Assembly: GCA_051883415.1 (NCBI GenBank)
Contig: JBJETR010000066.1
Coordinates: 1 to 29,451 of the forward strand
DNA length: 29,451 nucleotides
From: HGM11368 sp051883415
Lineage (GTDB): Bacteria; Bacillota; Clostridia; Christensenellales; UBA3700
Direction of reading: 5' to 3'
Below the pieces are notes generated by a model, which worked only from the letters and a program-made list of their open reading frames with translations, searched no databases and was not told the origin of the DNA. The translations under genes and the position numbers were made by a program. This document shows, in pieces, positions 6,567-14,535 of this stretch (within the stretch, counting starts at the first letter, position 1; each line of letters opens with the position of its first letter).

Positions 6567-7955
6567 ATGGCAAAATTGACAATGGAAAAATTGGTAGCAC
6601 TTTGCAAAAGCCGTGGTTTCATATTTTCCGGTAGCGAAATCTACGGTGGACTTGCAAATACTTGGGACTACGGTCCTCTCGGCGTAGAACTCAAAAACAA
6701 CGTAAAAAAAGCGTGGTGGAAAAAGTTCGTTCAAGAAAACCCTTACAACACCGGTCTTGACTGCGCTATTTTGATGAACCCTAACGTTTGGGTGGCAAGC
6801 GGACACGTGGGCGGATTTAGCGATCCTCTTATGGACTGCAAGAGCTGTAATTCCAGACACAGAGCCGACAACCTCATCGAAGACTACAATGCCAAAAAAG
6901 GTATCAACCTCAATATCGCGGGTTGGACCAACGAGCAAATGGAACAATATATCGTAGACAATAACATCGTATGTCCTGTCTGCGGCAAGTGCAACTTTAC
7001 GGGCGTAAGACAATTCAACCTTATGTTCAAGACCTTCCAAGGCGTGACCGAAGATAGCAAAAATACCGTTTATCTCCGTCCGGAGACCGCACAAGGTATA
7101 TTCGTCAACTTTGCCAACGTACAACGTTCGGCAAGAGCTAAAATACCGTTTGGTATAGCCCAAATCGGCAAATCCTTCCGTAACGAGATTACCCCTGGCA
7201 ACTTCACCTTCCGTACCAGAGAGTTTGAGCAAATGGAACTAGAATTTTTCTGCAAGCCTGACACCGACCTGGAGTGGTTTGCTTATTGGAAAGAATTTTG
7301 CAAAAATTGGCTTCTCGAGCTTGGCATCAAGGAAGAGAACCTCAAACTTCGTGACCACGACAAAGAAGAACTCTCTTTCTATTCCAAAGCAACGACCGAT
7401 TTCGAATTCTTGTTCCCGTTCGGTTGGGGAGAATTGTGGGGAATTGCCGACAGAACCGACTATGACCTCAATCAACATATCAAAACGAGTGGCAAAAACC
7501 TCGAATACACCGATCCTGTAACCAACGAAAAATACGTGCCTTACGTAGTTGAACCGTCCTTGGGTGCAGACCGTATGGTGCTCGCATTCTTGTGCAACGC
7601 ATACGAAGAGCAAGAGCTCGAAGGCGGAGACACCCGTACCGTACTCCACTTGCACCACGCTCTCGCTCCATACAAAGTGGCAGTACTGCCTCTGCAAAAG
7701 AAGGCTCTCGGCGAAAAGTCCGAAGAAATCTTCCGTATGCTCTCTAAGAAGTTCTCTACCACCTACGACGAGACGGCAAGCATCGGCAAGAGATACAGAC
7801 GTCAGGACGAAATCGGTACTCCTTACTGCGTGACCGTTGACTTCGAAACGCTCGACGACAATATGGTGACGGTAAGAGAAAGAGATAGTATGGCTCAAGT
7901 GAGAATACCTATCGACGGCTTGGTAGACTATCTGCAAAGCAATCTCGAGTATTGA
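6567..7955 (+). CDS. glyQS: Glycyl-tRNA synthetase, dimeric (alpha2) type
   Basis: This class II aminoacyl-tRNA synthetase charges tRNA-Gly. The 462-residue length and single-chain form identify the homodimeric type (also called glyS or glyQS), not the tetrameric GlyQ/GlyS pair. An N-terminal catalytic core starts with SRGFIFSGSEIYGGLANTWD. Two cysteine pairs (C91/C94 and C136/C139) form the zinc-binding insertion seen in many bacterial enzymes. Motif 2 (FRNEITP at 204-210 and RTREF at 216-220) is intact. Motif 3 is the GADRMVLAFL segment (about 334-343). A C-terminal anticodon-binding domain follows (about 365-462, starting near APYKVAVLPL). AAGGAG lies 6 nt before the ATG. It is monocistronic, with its own promoter and terminator. 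Confidence 0.97.
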   Translation: MAKLTMEKLVALCKSRGFIFSGSEIYGGLANTWDYGPLGVELKNNVKKAWWKKFVQENPYNTGLDCAILMNPNVWVASGHVGGFSDPLMDCKSCNSRHRADNLIEDYNAKKGINLNIAGWTNEQMEQYIVDNNIVCPVCGKCNFTGVRQFNLMFKTFQGVTEDSKNTVYLRPETAQGIFVNFANVQRSARAKIPFGIAQIGKSFRNEITPGNFTFRTREFEQMELEFFCKPDTDLEWFAYWKEFCKNWLLELGIKEENLKLRDHDKEELSFYSKATTDFEFLFPFGWGELWGIADRTDYDLNQHIKTSGKNLEYTDPVTNEKYVPYVVEPSLGADRMVLAFLCNAYEEQELEGGDTRTVLHLHHALAPYKVAVLPLQKKALGEKSEEIFRMLSKKFSTTYDETASIGKRYRRQDEIGTPYCVTVDFETLDDNMVTVRERDSMAQVRIPIDGLVDYLQSNLEY

Positions 7956-7982
7956 TTTATTAACAAATATCAACACGAAAAT

Positions 7983-8010
7983 AGCGGACTTTATGGTCCG
8001 CTTATTTTTT
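7983..8010 (+). terminator. Rho-independent terminator of glyQS
   Basis: AGCGGAC (7983-7989) and GTCCGCT (7996-8002) pair over a 6-nt loop and are followed by TATTTTTT. It begins 28 bp after the glyQS stop. Confidence 0.92.
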
Positions 8011-8030
8011 GCTTAAGATTGATTTTGATA

Positions 8031-8052
8031 GATACGTATCGAGTTTTTGACG
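8031..8052 (+). repeat. Short palindromic intergenic repeat, copy A
   Basis: GATACGTATC is a perfect 10-bp palindrome followed by GAGTTTTTGACG. The core GAyACGTATyGmGTTTTT recurs at 20016-20033 and 29197-29214. This copy lies between the convergent ends of glyQS and the 4Fe-4S protein gene. Confidence 0.55.
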
Positions 8053-8061
8053 CATATCGAC

Positions 8062-8733
8062 CTATTTTAGATGATTGTAAGGACAAACGGAAATACATAT
8101 TCCGCATACGCTACCCCTACCTATACTTTGGAAGTGTTCCTTCATGTAGCGAGAGCATTTTTCCGCATCGAGTATGGTGTCGCGAGGCTGACCGCTCACG
8201 TAATTGTTGCCGACAATTGCTCCCGCGGGGCAAGCCTTGACGCACTCGTCACACCCTCCGCAACCGTTGACGATAGGTTGGTTGGTCACGCCGAGAGGAT
8301 AGTCGGTGAGTACGGTAGCAAGTCTAATCTTGCTACCCCACTGAGGCGTAACCAATAGTCCGCTCTTGCCTATCCAACCGCTACCCGACAATACTGCCGC
8401 CGTCTTGTGAGGAAAAGCTCCCGCATATCTGTCGCTATCAGACGATTGAGAAGCAGGTATCATATAAGAGGTATAGCCCAACCGTTGAAGATATGTCTGG
8501 CAATAAAGTGCCAGCTGGTCGAGGCAAGCGTTGACTGTGCGATAGTGATGAAAATACTCGTATGTAGGCTTGTCGTCTATGCCTTGCAGTATGTAGTCGT
8601 TGAGTCGATATCCTATGGTAATCGCATAAGGAAAGCCTTTGGCTTGCTTTATTTCGCTCACGTCGCTAAAAGCAATGAGGCATGCGCCTCGGTCGTAAAG
8701 ATTGTCGTATAGTTTTTGAATTTTGTCGTCCAT
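8062..8733 (-). CDS. QueG-like double 4Fe-4S cluster protein
   Basis: The 223-residue protein carries two 4Fe-4S motifs near its C-terminus. The first is CGGCDECVKACP (C158, C161, C164, C168). The second uses C193 plus C210, C213 and C217 (CGICISVCP). The preceding PHKTAA and SGWIGKSGLLVTPQWG segments resemble the central region of epoxyqueuosine reductase QueG. It is much shorter than QueG (about 350-380 residues) and lacks the C-terminal HEAT-like region. The N-terminal part is also reduced. It is best called a 4Fe-4S double-cluster-binding protein of the QueG-related group; electron transfer is likely, substrate unknown. The ATG lies 6 nt after a TATAAT box and has no Shine-Dalgarno. Confidence 0.85.
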   Translation of the reverse strand: MDDKIQKLYDNLYDRGACLIAFSDVSEIKQAKGFPYAITIGYRLNDYILQGIDDKPTYEYFHHYRTVNACLDQLALYCQTYLQRLGYTSYMIPASQSSDSDRYAGAFPHKTAAVLSGSGWIGKSGLLVTPQWGSKIRLATVLTDYPLGVTNQPIVNGCGGCDECVKACPAGAIVGNNYVSGQPRDTILDAEKCSRYMKEHFQSIGRGSVCGICISVCPYNHLK

Positions 8734-8739
8734 AACTCA

Positions 8740-8767
8740 ATTATATCTTATTTACGATTTTTTGCAA
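8740..8767 (-). promoter_or_regulatory. Promoter abutting the QueG-like gene
   Basis: TTGCAA (8762-8767) and TATAAT (8740-8745) are separated by 16 bp on the minus strand. TATAAT ends 6 nt before the ATG at 8733, the same unusual geometry as the promoter at 6109-6137. A leaderless transcript is expected. Confidence 0.7.
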
Positions 8768-8784
8768 CCAAAGAAATGTCAATG

Positions 8785-8815
8785 ACAAAAAAACGCAGAC
8801 GGTAGATGGTCTGCG
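8785..8815 (-). terminator. Terminator of the pst-pho operon
   Basis: CGCAGAC (8794-8800) and GTCTGCG (8809-8815) form a 7-bp GC-rich stem with an 8-nt loop. On the minus strand TTTTTTTGT follows. It lies 26 bp beyond the phoR-like stop codon. Confidence 0.9.
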
Positions 8816-8840
8816 CTTTCAAATATCGGTTATTTTAATT

Positions 8841-10553
8841 TTATTTTTTGATATTTTGAGGAAAAGTAACCGTAACGGTTGTACCCTCTCCGACCTTGCT
8901 GGCTATGTGCAAGTCGGCATCGTATAATGCACAGATATGTTTGACGATAGCAAGACCTAGTCCCGTGCCTCCCGTCTTTTTGGAGCGAGATTTGTCCACA
9001 CGATAGAACCTCTCGCATAGTCTTGGTATATGCTCTTGTTCTATACCTATGCCCGTATCCGACACCGTCAATCGCACCTCGTCGTCACTATCGCCGATAT
9101 CTACGTTGATTCTACCGCCCTCAACGTTGTAATTGACGGCGTTGGAACAAAGATTTTCTACCAATTCATATATCTTTTTGTAGTCGCCCTCCACGCAACC
9201 TTCGCCTTGAATGGTAGCAACGACGCCCTTTTTGCCCATACTCTCCGCAAGTTCGGCTACAGCTTCTTGAGCGACTTGTCGTAGGTCAACCTTGACAAGA
9301 CTCGCCGTACTATCCTCTCCCCTTTCGTATTGACTGAGTTTGAGCATGTCGCCGATAAGCGTGGACAGCCTGGTACTTTCTTTGTATATCCTCTCAACTT
9401 GTTTTTGCGAAGATTCGTCAAGCGTTTGCTTACTTATCATCAATTCCGACAATCCTTGCATAGCCGTGACGGGCGTCTTAAGTTCGTGCGAGGCATTGGC
9501 AAAAAATTCGCTACGCATTGTCGCCGCTTGCTTTTGCAGCGTGACGTCGGTGATAATGACTACGCCCGCAACTATACCTATCAGTTCTTTGTCTTTGATT
9601 TTTTTGGTTGCAACTGCAAGCCACTTGTCGTGATACGGATATTCAAACGACTTTTCCTCTTCAAAGCCGTTGCGGATAGATTCCAATAGTTTGACGTCGT
9701 CGACCAGATATACCAGGTCTTTATCTGCAACCGACTGTTGTCCAAACAACTCGCAGGCACTCTTGTTGGCAAATACAATTTTTCCGTCGTTGCCAACGGC
9801 AATTATGCCTTGCGCAACGTTGTCAAGCACTATATTAAGCTTTCTATGTTCTTGTTTGGTTTTGTTTACGCTTTGCTCAATACTACTACTTAGTTCGTTG
9901 ATTTTGCTTAGTACCATATATAGTTCCGGCTCTTTAGAATCGGTGACTATAGGTTTGTATTCTCCTTCTTCGAGGCTCTTCAGGCTAAGTCCTATCTCTG
10001 TAACCTTAGAAGAAAATCTATCGGCAATAACCCTCGCAATGACGGCTGAGGCAATAATCGCCAATACAACTACGGCAAGCATAATAGGTACGGCTACTGC
10101 CATGTAGTCGTCTACGGTGTCGCTTTTGACAGCCAGACGCACTACTATTGTTTCCCCGTCTTGCAAAGTGGTCTTTTGTGCGTAATACGTCATTTTGCAA
10201 CCAAAAGTCTGCGAATATCGTTCCACAGAAGTAGGTGTACCCGCCAAAGCATTGACAACCTCTTCTCTATCTGCGTGGCTCTCCAATTTACTATCCGTAT
10301 CGCTCTCGTATAACACTTGTCCCGTGGCGTCCAAAACGGTAATTCGGAAGGCGTCGTCTCCGCGAAACCCATCGAAGGAAGAAAAGTCATCGTTATCCTT
10401 GATCAATGCACATACCAAGTCGGTCTCCCTTTGCAATCTATCCTTTATCATCGACTTGGCGTTGAGATTTACTGCAAGCACGCCTACGCAAAACATAACG
10501 GCGATAATTGCCACTGCAAGACAAAATACTCTAACAAAAATCTTCTTTTTCAT
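8841..10553 (-). CDS. phoR: PhoR-type sensor histidine kinase
   Basis: This membrane sensor kinase is the likely phosphate-signalling partner of the adjacent response regulator. The 570 residues hold TM1 (about 8-28), an extracytoplasmic domain (about 30-148) and TM2 (about 151-177). A HAMP-like linker (178-228) and a PAS domain (about 236-340, starting LDNVAQGIIAVGNDGKIVF) follow. The HisKA motif is NASHELKTPVTAM with the phosphorylated His at 356. The HATPase domain shows the N box (ENLCSNAVNYN, 466-476), G1 DTGIGI (499-504) and G2 GGTGLGL. This TM-sensor-TM-HAMP-PAS layout matches PhoR of Bacillota. Its ATG overlaps the phoP stop by 4 bases. It is the last gene of the pst-pho operon. The symbol is assigned from context and architecture. 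Confidence 0.9.
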   Translation of the reverse strand: MKKKIFVRVFCLAVAIIAVMFCVGVLAVNLNAKSMIKDRLQRETDLVCALIKDNDDFSSFDGFRGDDAFRITVLDATGQVLYESDTDSKLESHADREEVVNALAGTPTSVERYSQTFGCKMTYYAQKTTLQDGETIVVRLAVKSDTVDDYMAVAVPIMLAVVVLAIIASAVIARVIADRFSSKVTEIGLSLKSLEEGEYKPIVTDSKEPELYMVLSKINELSSSIEQSVNKTKQEHRKLNIVLDNVAQGIIAVGNDGKIVFANKSACELFGQQSVADKDLVYLVDDVKLLESIRNGFEEEKSFEYPYHDKWLAVATKKIKDKELIGIVAGVVIITDVTLQKQAATMRSEFFANASHELKTPVTAMQGLSELMISKQTLDESSQKQVERIYKESTRLSTLIGDMLKLSQYERGEDSTASLVKVDLRQVAQEAVAELAESMGKKGVVATIQGEGCVEGDYKKIYELVENLCSNAVNYNVEGGRINVDIGDSDDEVRLTVSDTGIGIEQEHIPRLCERFYRVDKSRSKKTGGTGLGLAIVKHICALYDADLHIASKVGEGTTVTVTFPQNIKK

Positions 10554-11212
10554 ACTTCAAATCGGTATCCTACCCCTCTCACCGTTACGATACAATCCTT
10601 TGCACCGACATCTTTGATTTTTTCTCTAATTTGTGCCACGTGCATATCTAGCGTTCGGGTTTCGCCCATCCAATCTTCACCCCAAACCTCTCTAAATAGT
10701 TGTTCTCTCTCGACCGTAACTCCCGCATTGGCAACGAGCAGTTTGAATAACTTAAATTCTTTGAGCGTCAAACCTAAATCTTTTCCTTCGTAATAGGCTT
10801 TATAGACGTTGTTGTCCACCTCGAATCCGCCCATACCCGTCACGTAAAGCTTGGCTCTACGCAAGTTGGTCTTGACTCTCGCCAGCAGTTCTAACACCGA
10901 AAAAGGTTTGGACATATAGTCGTCCGCACCCTTATTGAGTCCTTTGACAAAGCTCATCTCGTCCGACTTAGCGCTTACGCATATAACGGGGACTTTGGCA
11001 TCCTTTTGCCTAATTTTGGTCAAAATGGTATATCCGTCCATATCGGGCAACATTATATCCAATATAATGAGGTCGGGCTTTTGAGCAAAAAAAGCATCGA
11101 AAAAGTCCTTGCCGTTGTCAAACGTCCTTATTGCGTAATCGCTTTCAAAAGCTCCCTCATACACTTCGGTTATGCCTTCGTCATCCTCAACAATATAAAT
11201 CAGCTCTTTCAT
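10550..11212 (-). CDS. phoP: PhoP/PhoB-type response regulator
   Basis: This OmpR-family regulator has a receiver domain (about 1-115) with acidic residues E9, D10 and D11, the phosphoacceptor D52, switch Ser80 and conserved K102. A winged-helix DNA-binding domain follows (about 125-220, GETRTLDMHVAQIREKI then VRGVGYRF). It would bind the Pho-box repeats upstream of pstS. The ATG at 11212 overlaps the phoU stop by one base (TAATG). An in-frame ATG at 11254 inside phoU would add 14 residues that do not resemble a receiver N-terminus, so the later start is preferred. No strong Shine-Dalgarno precedes it, consistent with coupling to phoU. Confidence 0.92.
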   Translation of the reverse strand: MKELIYIVEDDEGITEVYEGAFESDYAIRTFDNGKDFFDAFFAQKPDLIILDIMLPDMDGYTILTKIRQKDAKVPVICVSAKSDEMSFVKGLNKGADDYMSKPFSVLELLARVKTNLRRAKLYVTGMGGFEVDNNVYKAYYEGKDLGLTLKEFKLFKLLVANAGVTVEREQLFREVWGEDWMGETRTLDMHVAQIREKIKDVGAKDCIVTVRGVGYRFEV

Positions 11213-11865
11213 TAGAATTTTTTGTGTACTCCCGTTTGGTAATATTTCGTCCACTCCGCTACGTTGACGGCGTGGTCGCCTATTCTTTCTAGATACTTGG
11301 CTATCATCATAAATTCGATAGCCTGGTCGGCGTGGTCGCCGTCGTGCTTGATGAGTTCTATCAAATCGGCTTTGACCTTGACGAAAAGTCTATCCATATC
11401 GTCGTCCATGGCAATCACTTCGTCGGCAAGTCTTGCATCGTCGTTGATAAAGGAATCTACGCTCGCCCTCGCCATGACAACGGCAAGCTTGCCCATTGCC
11501 GATATGTGAGACAGCTTAACCACGTATCCGTCGCCCTGCATAGTGGATACTATGTCGCCGATGTCGCTGGCTTGATCGCCAAATCTCTCTATGTCAGTTA
11601 TCATTTTGAGCATAGCGGACACTTCTCTGAAGTCCTTGGCAACGGGCTGTTGCTTGAGCAAAATCCTCATACAACCTTGCTCTATATTCATCTCGTATTC
11701 GTCAATTATTTTGTCTGTCTGCGATATGCTTTTTCCCAACTCTTTGTCGTGATTTTCGATAGCCTGTATCGAGTTTTCTATCATTTTTTCACTCAATCTG
11801 CACATCTCAACCATACGAGTTTTGAGACTGTCTAGTTGCTCTTCAAAATACTTTCTAACACTCAT
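11212..11865 (-). CDS. phoU: Phosphate-specific transport system accessory protein PhoU
   Basis: PhoU is a cytoplasmic helical-bundle protein that links the Pst transporter to the PhoR kinase and restrains Pho signalling when phosphate is plentiful. The 217-residue product is all-helical with two repeats of the three-helix PhoU unit. The first repeat includes RFGDQASDIGDIV and the second includes YLERIGDHAVNVAEW near 190-204; both are the metal-binding E/D-rich family signature. It lies 45 bp downstream of pstB, the only real gap in the operon. That gap contains a complete sigma-A promoter. GGAG is 8 nt before the ATG. Confidence 0.95.
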   Translation of the reverse strand: MSVRKYFEEQLDSLKTRMVEMCRLSEKMIENSIQAIENHDKELGKSISQTDKIIDEYEMNIEQGCMRILLKQQPVAKDFREVSAMLKMITDIERFGDQASDIGDIVSTMQGDGYVVKLSHISAMGKLAVVMARASVDSFINDDARLADEVIAMDDDMDRLFVKVKADLIELIKHDGDHADQAIEFMMIAKYLERIGDHAVNVAEWTKYYQTGVHKKF

Positions 11866-11877
11866 CTACTTATCTCC

Positions 11878-11906
11878 ATTATATCATTGTTTTGTAGCCT
11901 TATCAA
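11878..11906 (-). promoter_or_regulatory. Internal promoter between pstB and phoU
   Basis: TTGATA (11901-11906) and TATAAT (11878-11883) are separated by 17 bp on the minus strand. The TTGATA box starts 4 nt after the pstB stop. It would let phoU-phoP-phoR be transcribed at a basal level independently of pst. The phoU GGAG directly follows TATAAT, so it lies upstream of the predicted start point of this short transcript. Confidence 0.8.
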
Positions 11907-11910
11907 CTAA

Positions 11911-12693
11911 TCAACCGAATCTACCCGTAATATATCTCTCTGTTTGTTCCTTGGCAGGCGAGGTAAATATATCGTCGGTATCACCGTATTCTATCAATTC
12001 TCCCAATAGAAAAAACGCTGTTTTATCGGCTATTCTGACGGCTTGTTGCATGTTGTGGGTGACTATAACCACCGTCAAATCTTTTTTGAGTTCTTCCATC
12101 AATTCTTCTATTTTGCCCGTAGAAATCGGATCGAGAGCCGACGTCGGTTCGTCCATCAACAGTATTTGCGGATTGGCGGCAAGCGAGCGAGCTATACATA
12201 GACGCTGTTGCTGTCCGCCCGACAAACCCAGAGCCGACTGCCTAAGTCTATCCTTGAGTTCGTCCCACATCGCTGCTTGTCTAAGCGACTTCTCTACTAT
12301 CTCGTCGAGCTTAGCCCTTGACGTTATGCCAAAGGTCCGAGGACCGAATGCGATATTGTCGTATATCGTCATAGGAAACGGGTTGGGTTTTTGGAATACC
12401 ATTCCCACGTTCTTACGCAATTCGTTGACGTCGATTTTTCCATATATATCAACGTCGCCCATCAAAAATTTTCCCTCTATTTTGCACCCCTCAACAAGGT
12501 CGTTCATTCTATTAAAGCACTTGAGAAAGGTAGATTTTCCACAACCCGACGGACCGATGAACGCCGTCACTTGCTTGGCAGGTATCTCGATATTGATATT
12601 TTTGAGGGCTTGAAAGTCCCCGTACCATAAATTGGCGTCTTTAACGCTCAAGTTTTGTCCAAGCGTTATCGTATTTTTGTCTTTTTTCATCAT
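11911..12693 (-). CDS. pstB: Phosphate ABC transporter ATP-binding protein
   Basis: PstB is the ATPase of the high-affinity phosphate importer and acts at the cytoplasmic face as a dimer. The 260-residue product has the family's usual length. Walker A is GPSGCGKST (about 47-55). The Q-loop lies in GMVFQKPNPFPMTIYDN, whose KPNPFP is characteristic of PstB. The ABC signature is LSGGQQQR, and Walker B with catalytic Glu is ILLMDEPTSALD. The switch His is in VIVTHNMQQA. The ATG overlaps the end of the fused permease gene (ATGA), with AAAGGAG inside that gene. Two adjacent in-frame ATGs are possible starts. Confidence 0.97.
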   Translation of the reverse strand: MMKKDKNTITLGQNLSVKDANLWYGDFQALKNINIEIPAKQVTAFIGPSGCGKSTFLKCFNRMNDLVEGCKIEGKFLMGDVDIYGKIDVNELRKNVGMVFQKPNPFPMTIYDNIAFGPRTFGITSRAKLDEIVEKSLRQAAMWDELKDRLRQSALGLSGGQQQRLCIARSLAANPQILLMDEPTSALDPISTGKIEELMEELKKDLTVVIVTHNMQQAVRIADKTAFFLLGELIEYGDTDDIFTSPAKEQTERYITGRFG

Positions 12694-14534
12694 TTTTCTC
12701 CTTTGAGTCGTCTATTGAGTTTACCTGCTATCAACTCAGCCAATAGATTGAGTACTAGCACAACTACTATCAAGACTACCGCCGTTGCATAAGCCTCGTT
12801 GACGTACCAACCTTCGCCGGACAGTCTGTATAATGCGACAGCCAAGGTAGCATTGGAATCGAGGTAACTACTAGGGACAGCCGAGATGACCGAACCCATA
12901 GTATAAATGAACGGAGCCGATTCACTTATCACTCTACCCATGCTCAATATAATAGCCGATACTATTCCCGGCATGGCTGATGGTAAAACTACGGAAAATA
13001 TTGTCCTCAATTTACCTGCTCCTAGTGCAAAGCTTCCCTCTCTCAGTCCACCCTCAACCGATTTTAGACTCTCTTGCGTAGATCTAACTATCGTAGGCAA
13101 CAACATTATGCTTACGGTTAGCGAGCCCGCCAATATCGAGCCCGTGCCCTTGATGAGCGTAACGAAAGTAATCATTCCGAAAAGTCCGTATACTATCGAA
13201 GGTACGCCGTTGAGGATATCTATCGCTCCTTTTATCACCTTGACTATCCACGATTTTTTGGGTGCATATTCGTTTAGAAAAATCGCCGTGCCTATCCCGA
13301 TAGGTATTGCTATAATCAAACTAAGTAATACCGTCATCAACGTTGTGACTATCGAAGGCAATATCGTTACTTGTTCGCTGTCAAACTCATATTTGCCAAT
13401 GAGTAAATGCGGGTTTTGAATAAGAAACGGCGTGCCTTTGACAAGGATAAAGCCTATCACCAAGACAAGAGCAACGGCAGAGACGACTCCTGCGCCTATG
13501 GCTGCTACCCTGCCGATATTAGGGGTATTGAATAGATATCTAACCCTTTGTCTTGCGTCTTGGAGCGTGGCGATAGTTTTACGTACTTTGTCGTTGAATG
13601 AATTAGGCTTAGTCTTTTTTTCTCTCTTTCTACTTTGTTGCGACGAAATTTTGGAGACGGCTTTTTTAGATATTATAGAAAATATGACGTTGACTATCGT
13701 GACAAATAGCAACAAAATCACGCCCGTAGCTACCAATGCGCCTTGTTGCACTTCGCCTGCATATCCCATCTCCATAACGATATTGGCAGTCATAACTCTA
13801 AAACTGTTGAATAGGCTTTGAGGGTATGCCACGGAATTGCCCGCTACCATAACTACCGCCATAGTTTCTCCCAACGCTCTGCCTATTCCTAACACCAAAG
13901 AAGCGGTAACGCCCGACCTAGCCGCCCTGGTCATAACGCCGAACACCGCCCCCGTATGAGTTGCGCCTATTGCCAATGCCCCTTCGTAAAAGCTCCTTGG
14001 CACGGCGTTGAAAGAGGTGACGGACAAAGATACTATGGTTGGCATAATCATAATGCCAAGTATAAGCGAAGTCGCAAGTAGACCGCTTCCGTTGTTGGGG
14101 GCTATCTTGGCAAGTAGCGGCAATAAAAATACTATGCCGAAAAAGCCGTACACCACGCTTGGTATACCCGCCAAAAGATTGATGACGGAAGAAAAGACTT
14201 TTTTTAGCTTTTTGGGACAATAAAACGATATAAATACCGCCGTAAAATAACCTAGGGTTCCGCCTACGAGCAACGCTCCCACCGTCGTGGCAAGCGTCGA
14301 AATTATCATCTTAAATATGCCGTAACTGCCCGCTAGCGTAGGCGTATCCAACTTGTCAAGTCTATCGGGCGACCACACGTCTCCCGTTACGAATTGAAAA
14401 AATCCTATCTTGCTAAGAGCAGGTATGCTCTTGATAAGCATAAATACAAAAATGGCTACGACGGCGATTATACAAATAACCGCCGAAGCACCAAAGAATA
14501 TTTTGCCTAATTTTTCTTTTAGTTTCGTATTCAT
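12690..14534 (-). CDS. pstCA: Fused phosphate ABC transporter permease PstC-PstA
   Basis: One 614-residue chain contains both permease subunits that are normally separate. Residues 1-290 match PstC: N-terminal TM, a periplasmic-side segment, GIPSVVYGFFG (123-133), and the EAA-type loop EGALAIGATHTGAVFG running to GRALGET (184-223). A basic linker of roughly 50 residues (about 290-340, rich in K/R/Q/S) joins it to PstA (about 341-614). The second half has its own TM1, GVPSIVYGLFG (443-453) and the coupling loop EGSFALGAGKLRTIFS (499-514). Each half carries about six membrane segments. The linker would lie in the cytoplasm. No stop codon or internal ribosome binding site with a usable start was seen at the junction, so it is a true fusion. 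It begins 1 nt after the pstS stop (TGATATG). Confidence 0.95.
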   Translation of the reverse strand: MNTKLKEKLGKIFFGASAVICIIAVVAIFVFMLIKSIPALSKIGFFQFVTGDVWSPDRLDKLDTPTLAGSYGIFKMIISTLATTVGALLVGGTLGYFTAVFISFYCPKKLKKVFSSVINLLAGIPSVVYGFFGIVFLLPLLAKIAPNNGSGLLATSLILGIMIMPTIVSLSVTSFNAVPRSFYEGALAIGATHTGAVFGVMTRAARSGVTASLVLGIGRALGETMAVVMVAGNSVAYPQSLFNSFRVMTANIVMEMGYAGEVQQGALVATGVILLLFVTIVNVIFSIISKKAVSKISSQQSRKREKKTKPNSFNDKVRKTIATLQDARQRVRYLFNTPNIGRVAAIGAGVVSAVALVLVIGFILVKGTPFLIQNPHLLIGKYEFDSEQVTILPSIVTTLMTVLLSLIIAIPIGIGTAIFLNEYAPKKSWIVKVIKGAIDILNGVPSIVYGLFGMITFVTLIKGTGSILAGSLTVSIMLLPTIVRSTQESLKSVEGGLREGSFALGAGKLRTIFSVVLPSAMPGIVSAIILSMGRVISESAPFIYTMGSVISAVPSSYLDSNATLAVALYRLSGEGWYVNEAYATAVVLIVVVLVLNLLAELIAGKLNRRLKGEK

Positions 14535-14535
14535 A

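Noticed and set aside
12690..14534. Separate pstC and pstA genes hidden by a missed boundary
   Set aside because: No stop codon or Shine-Dalgarno plus start was found in the linker. The frame is continuous and both halves are complete.
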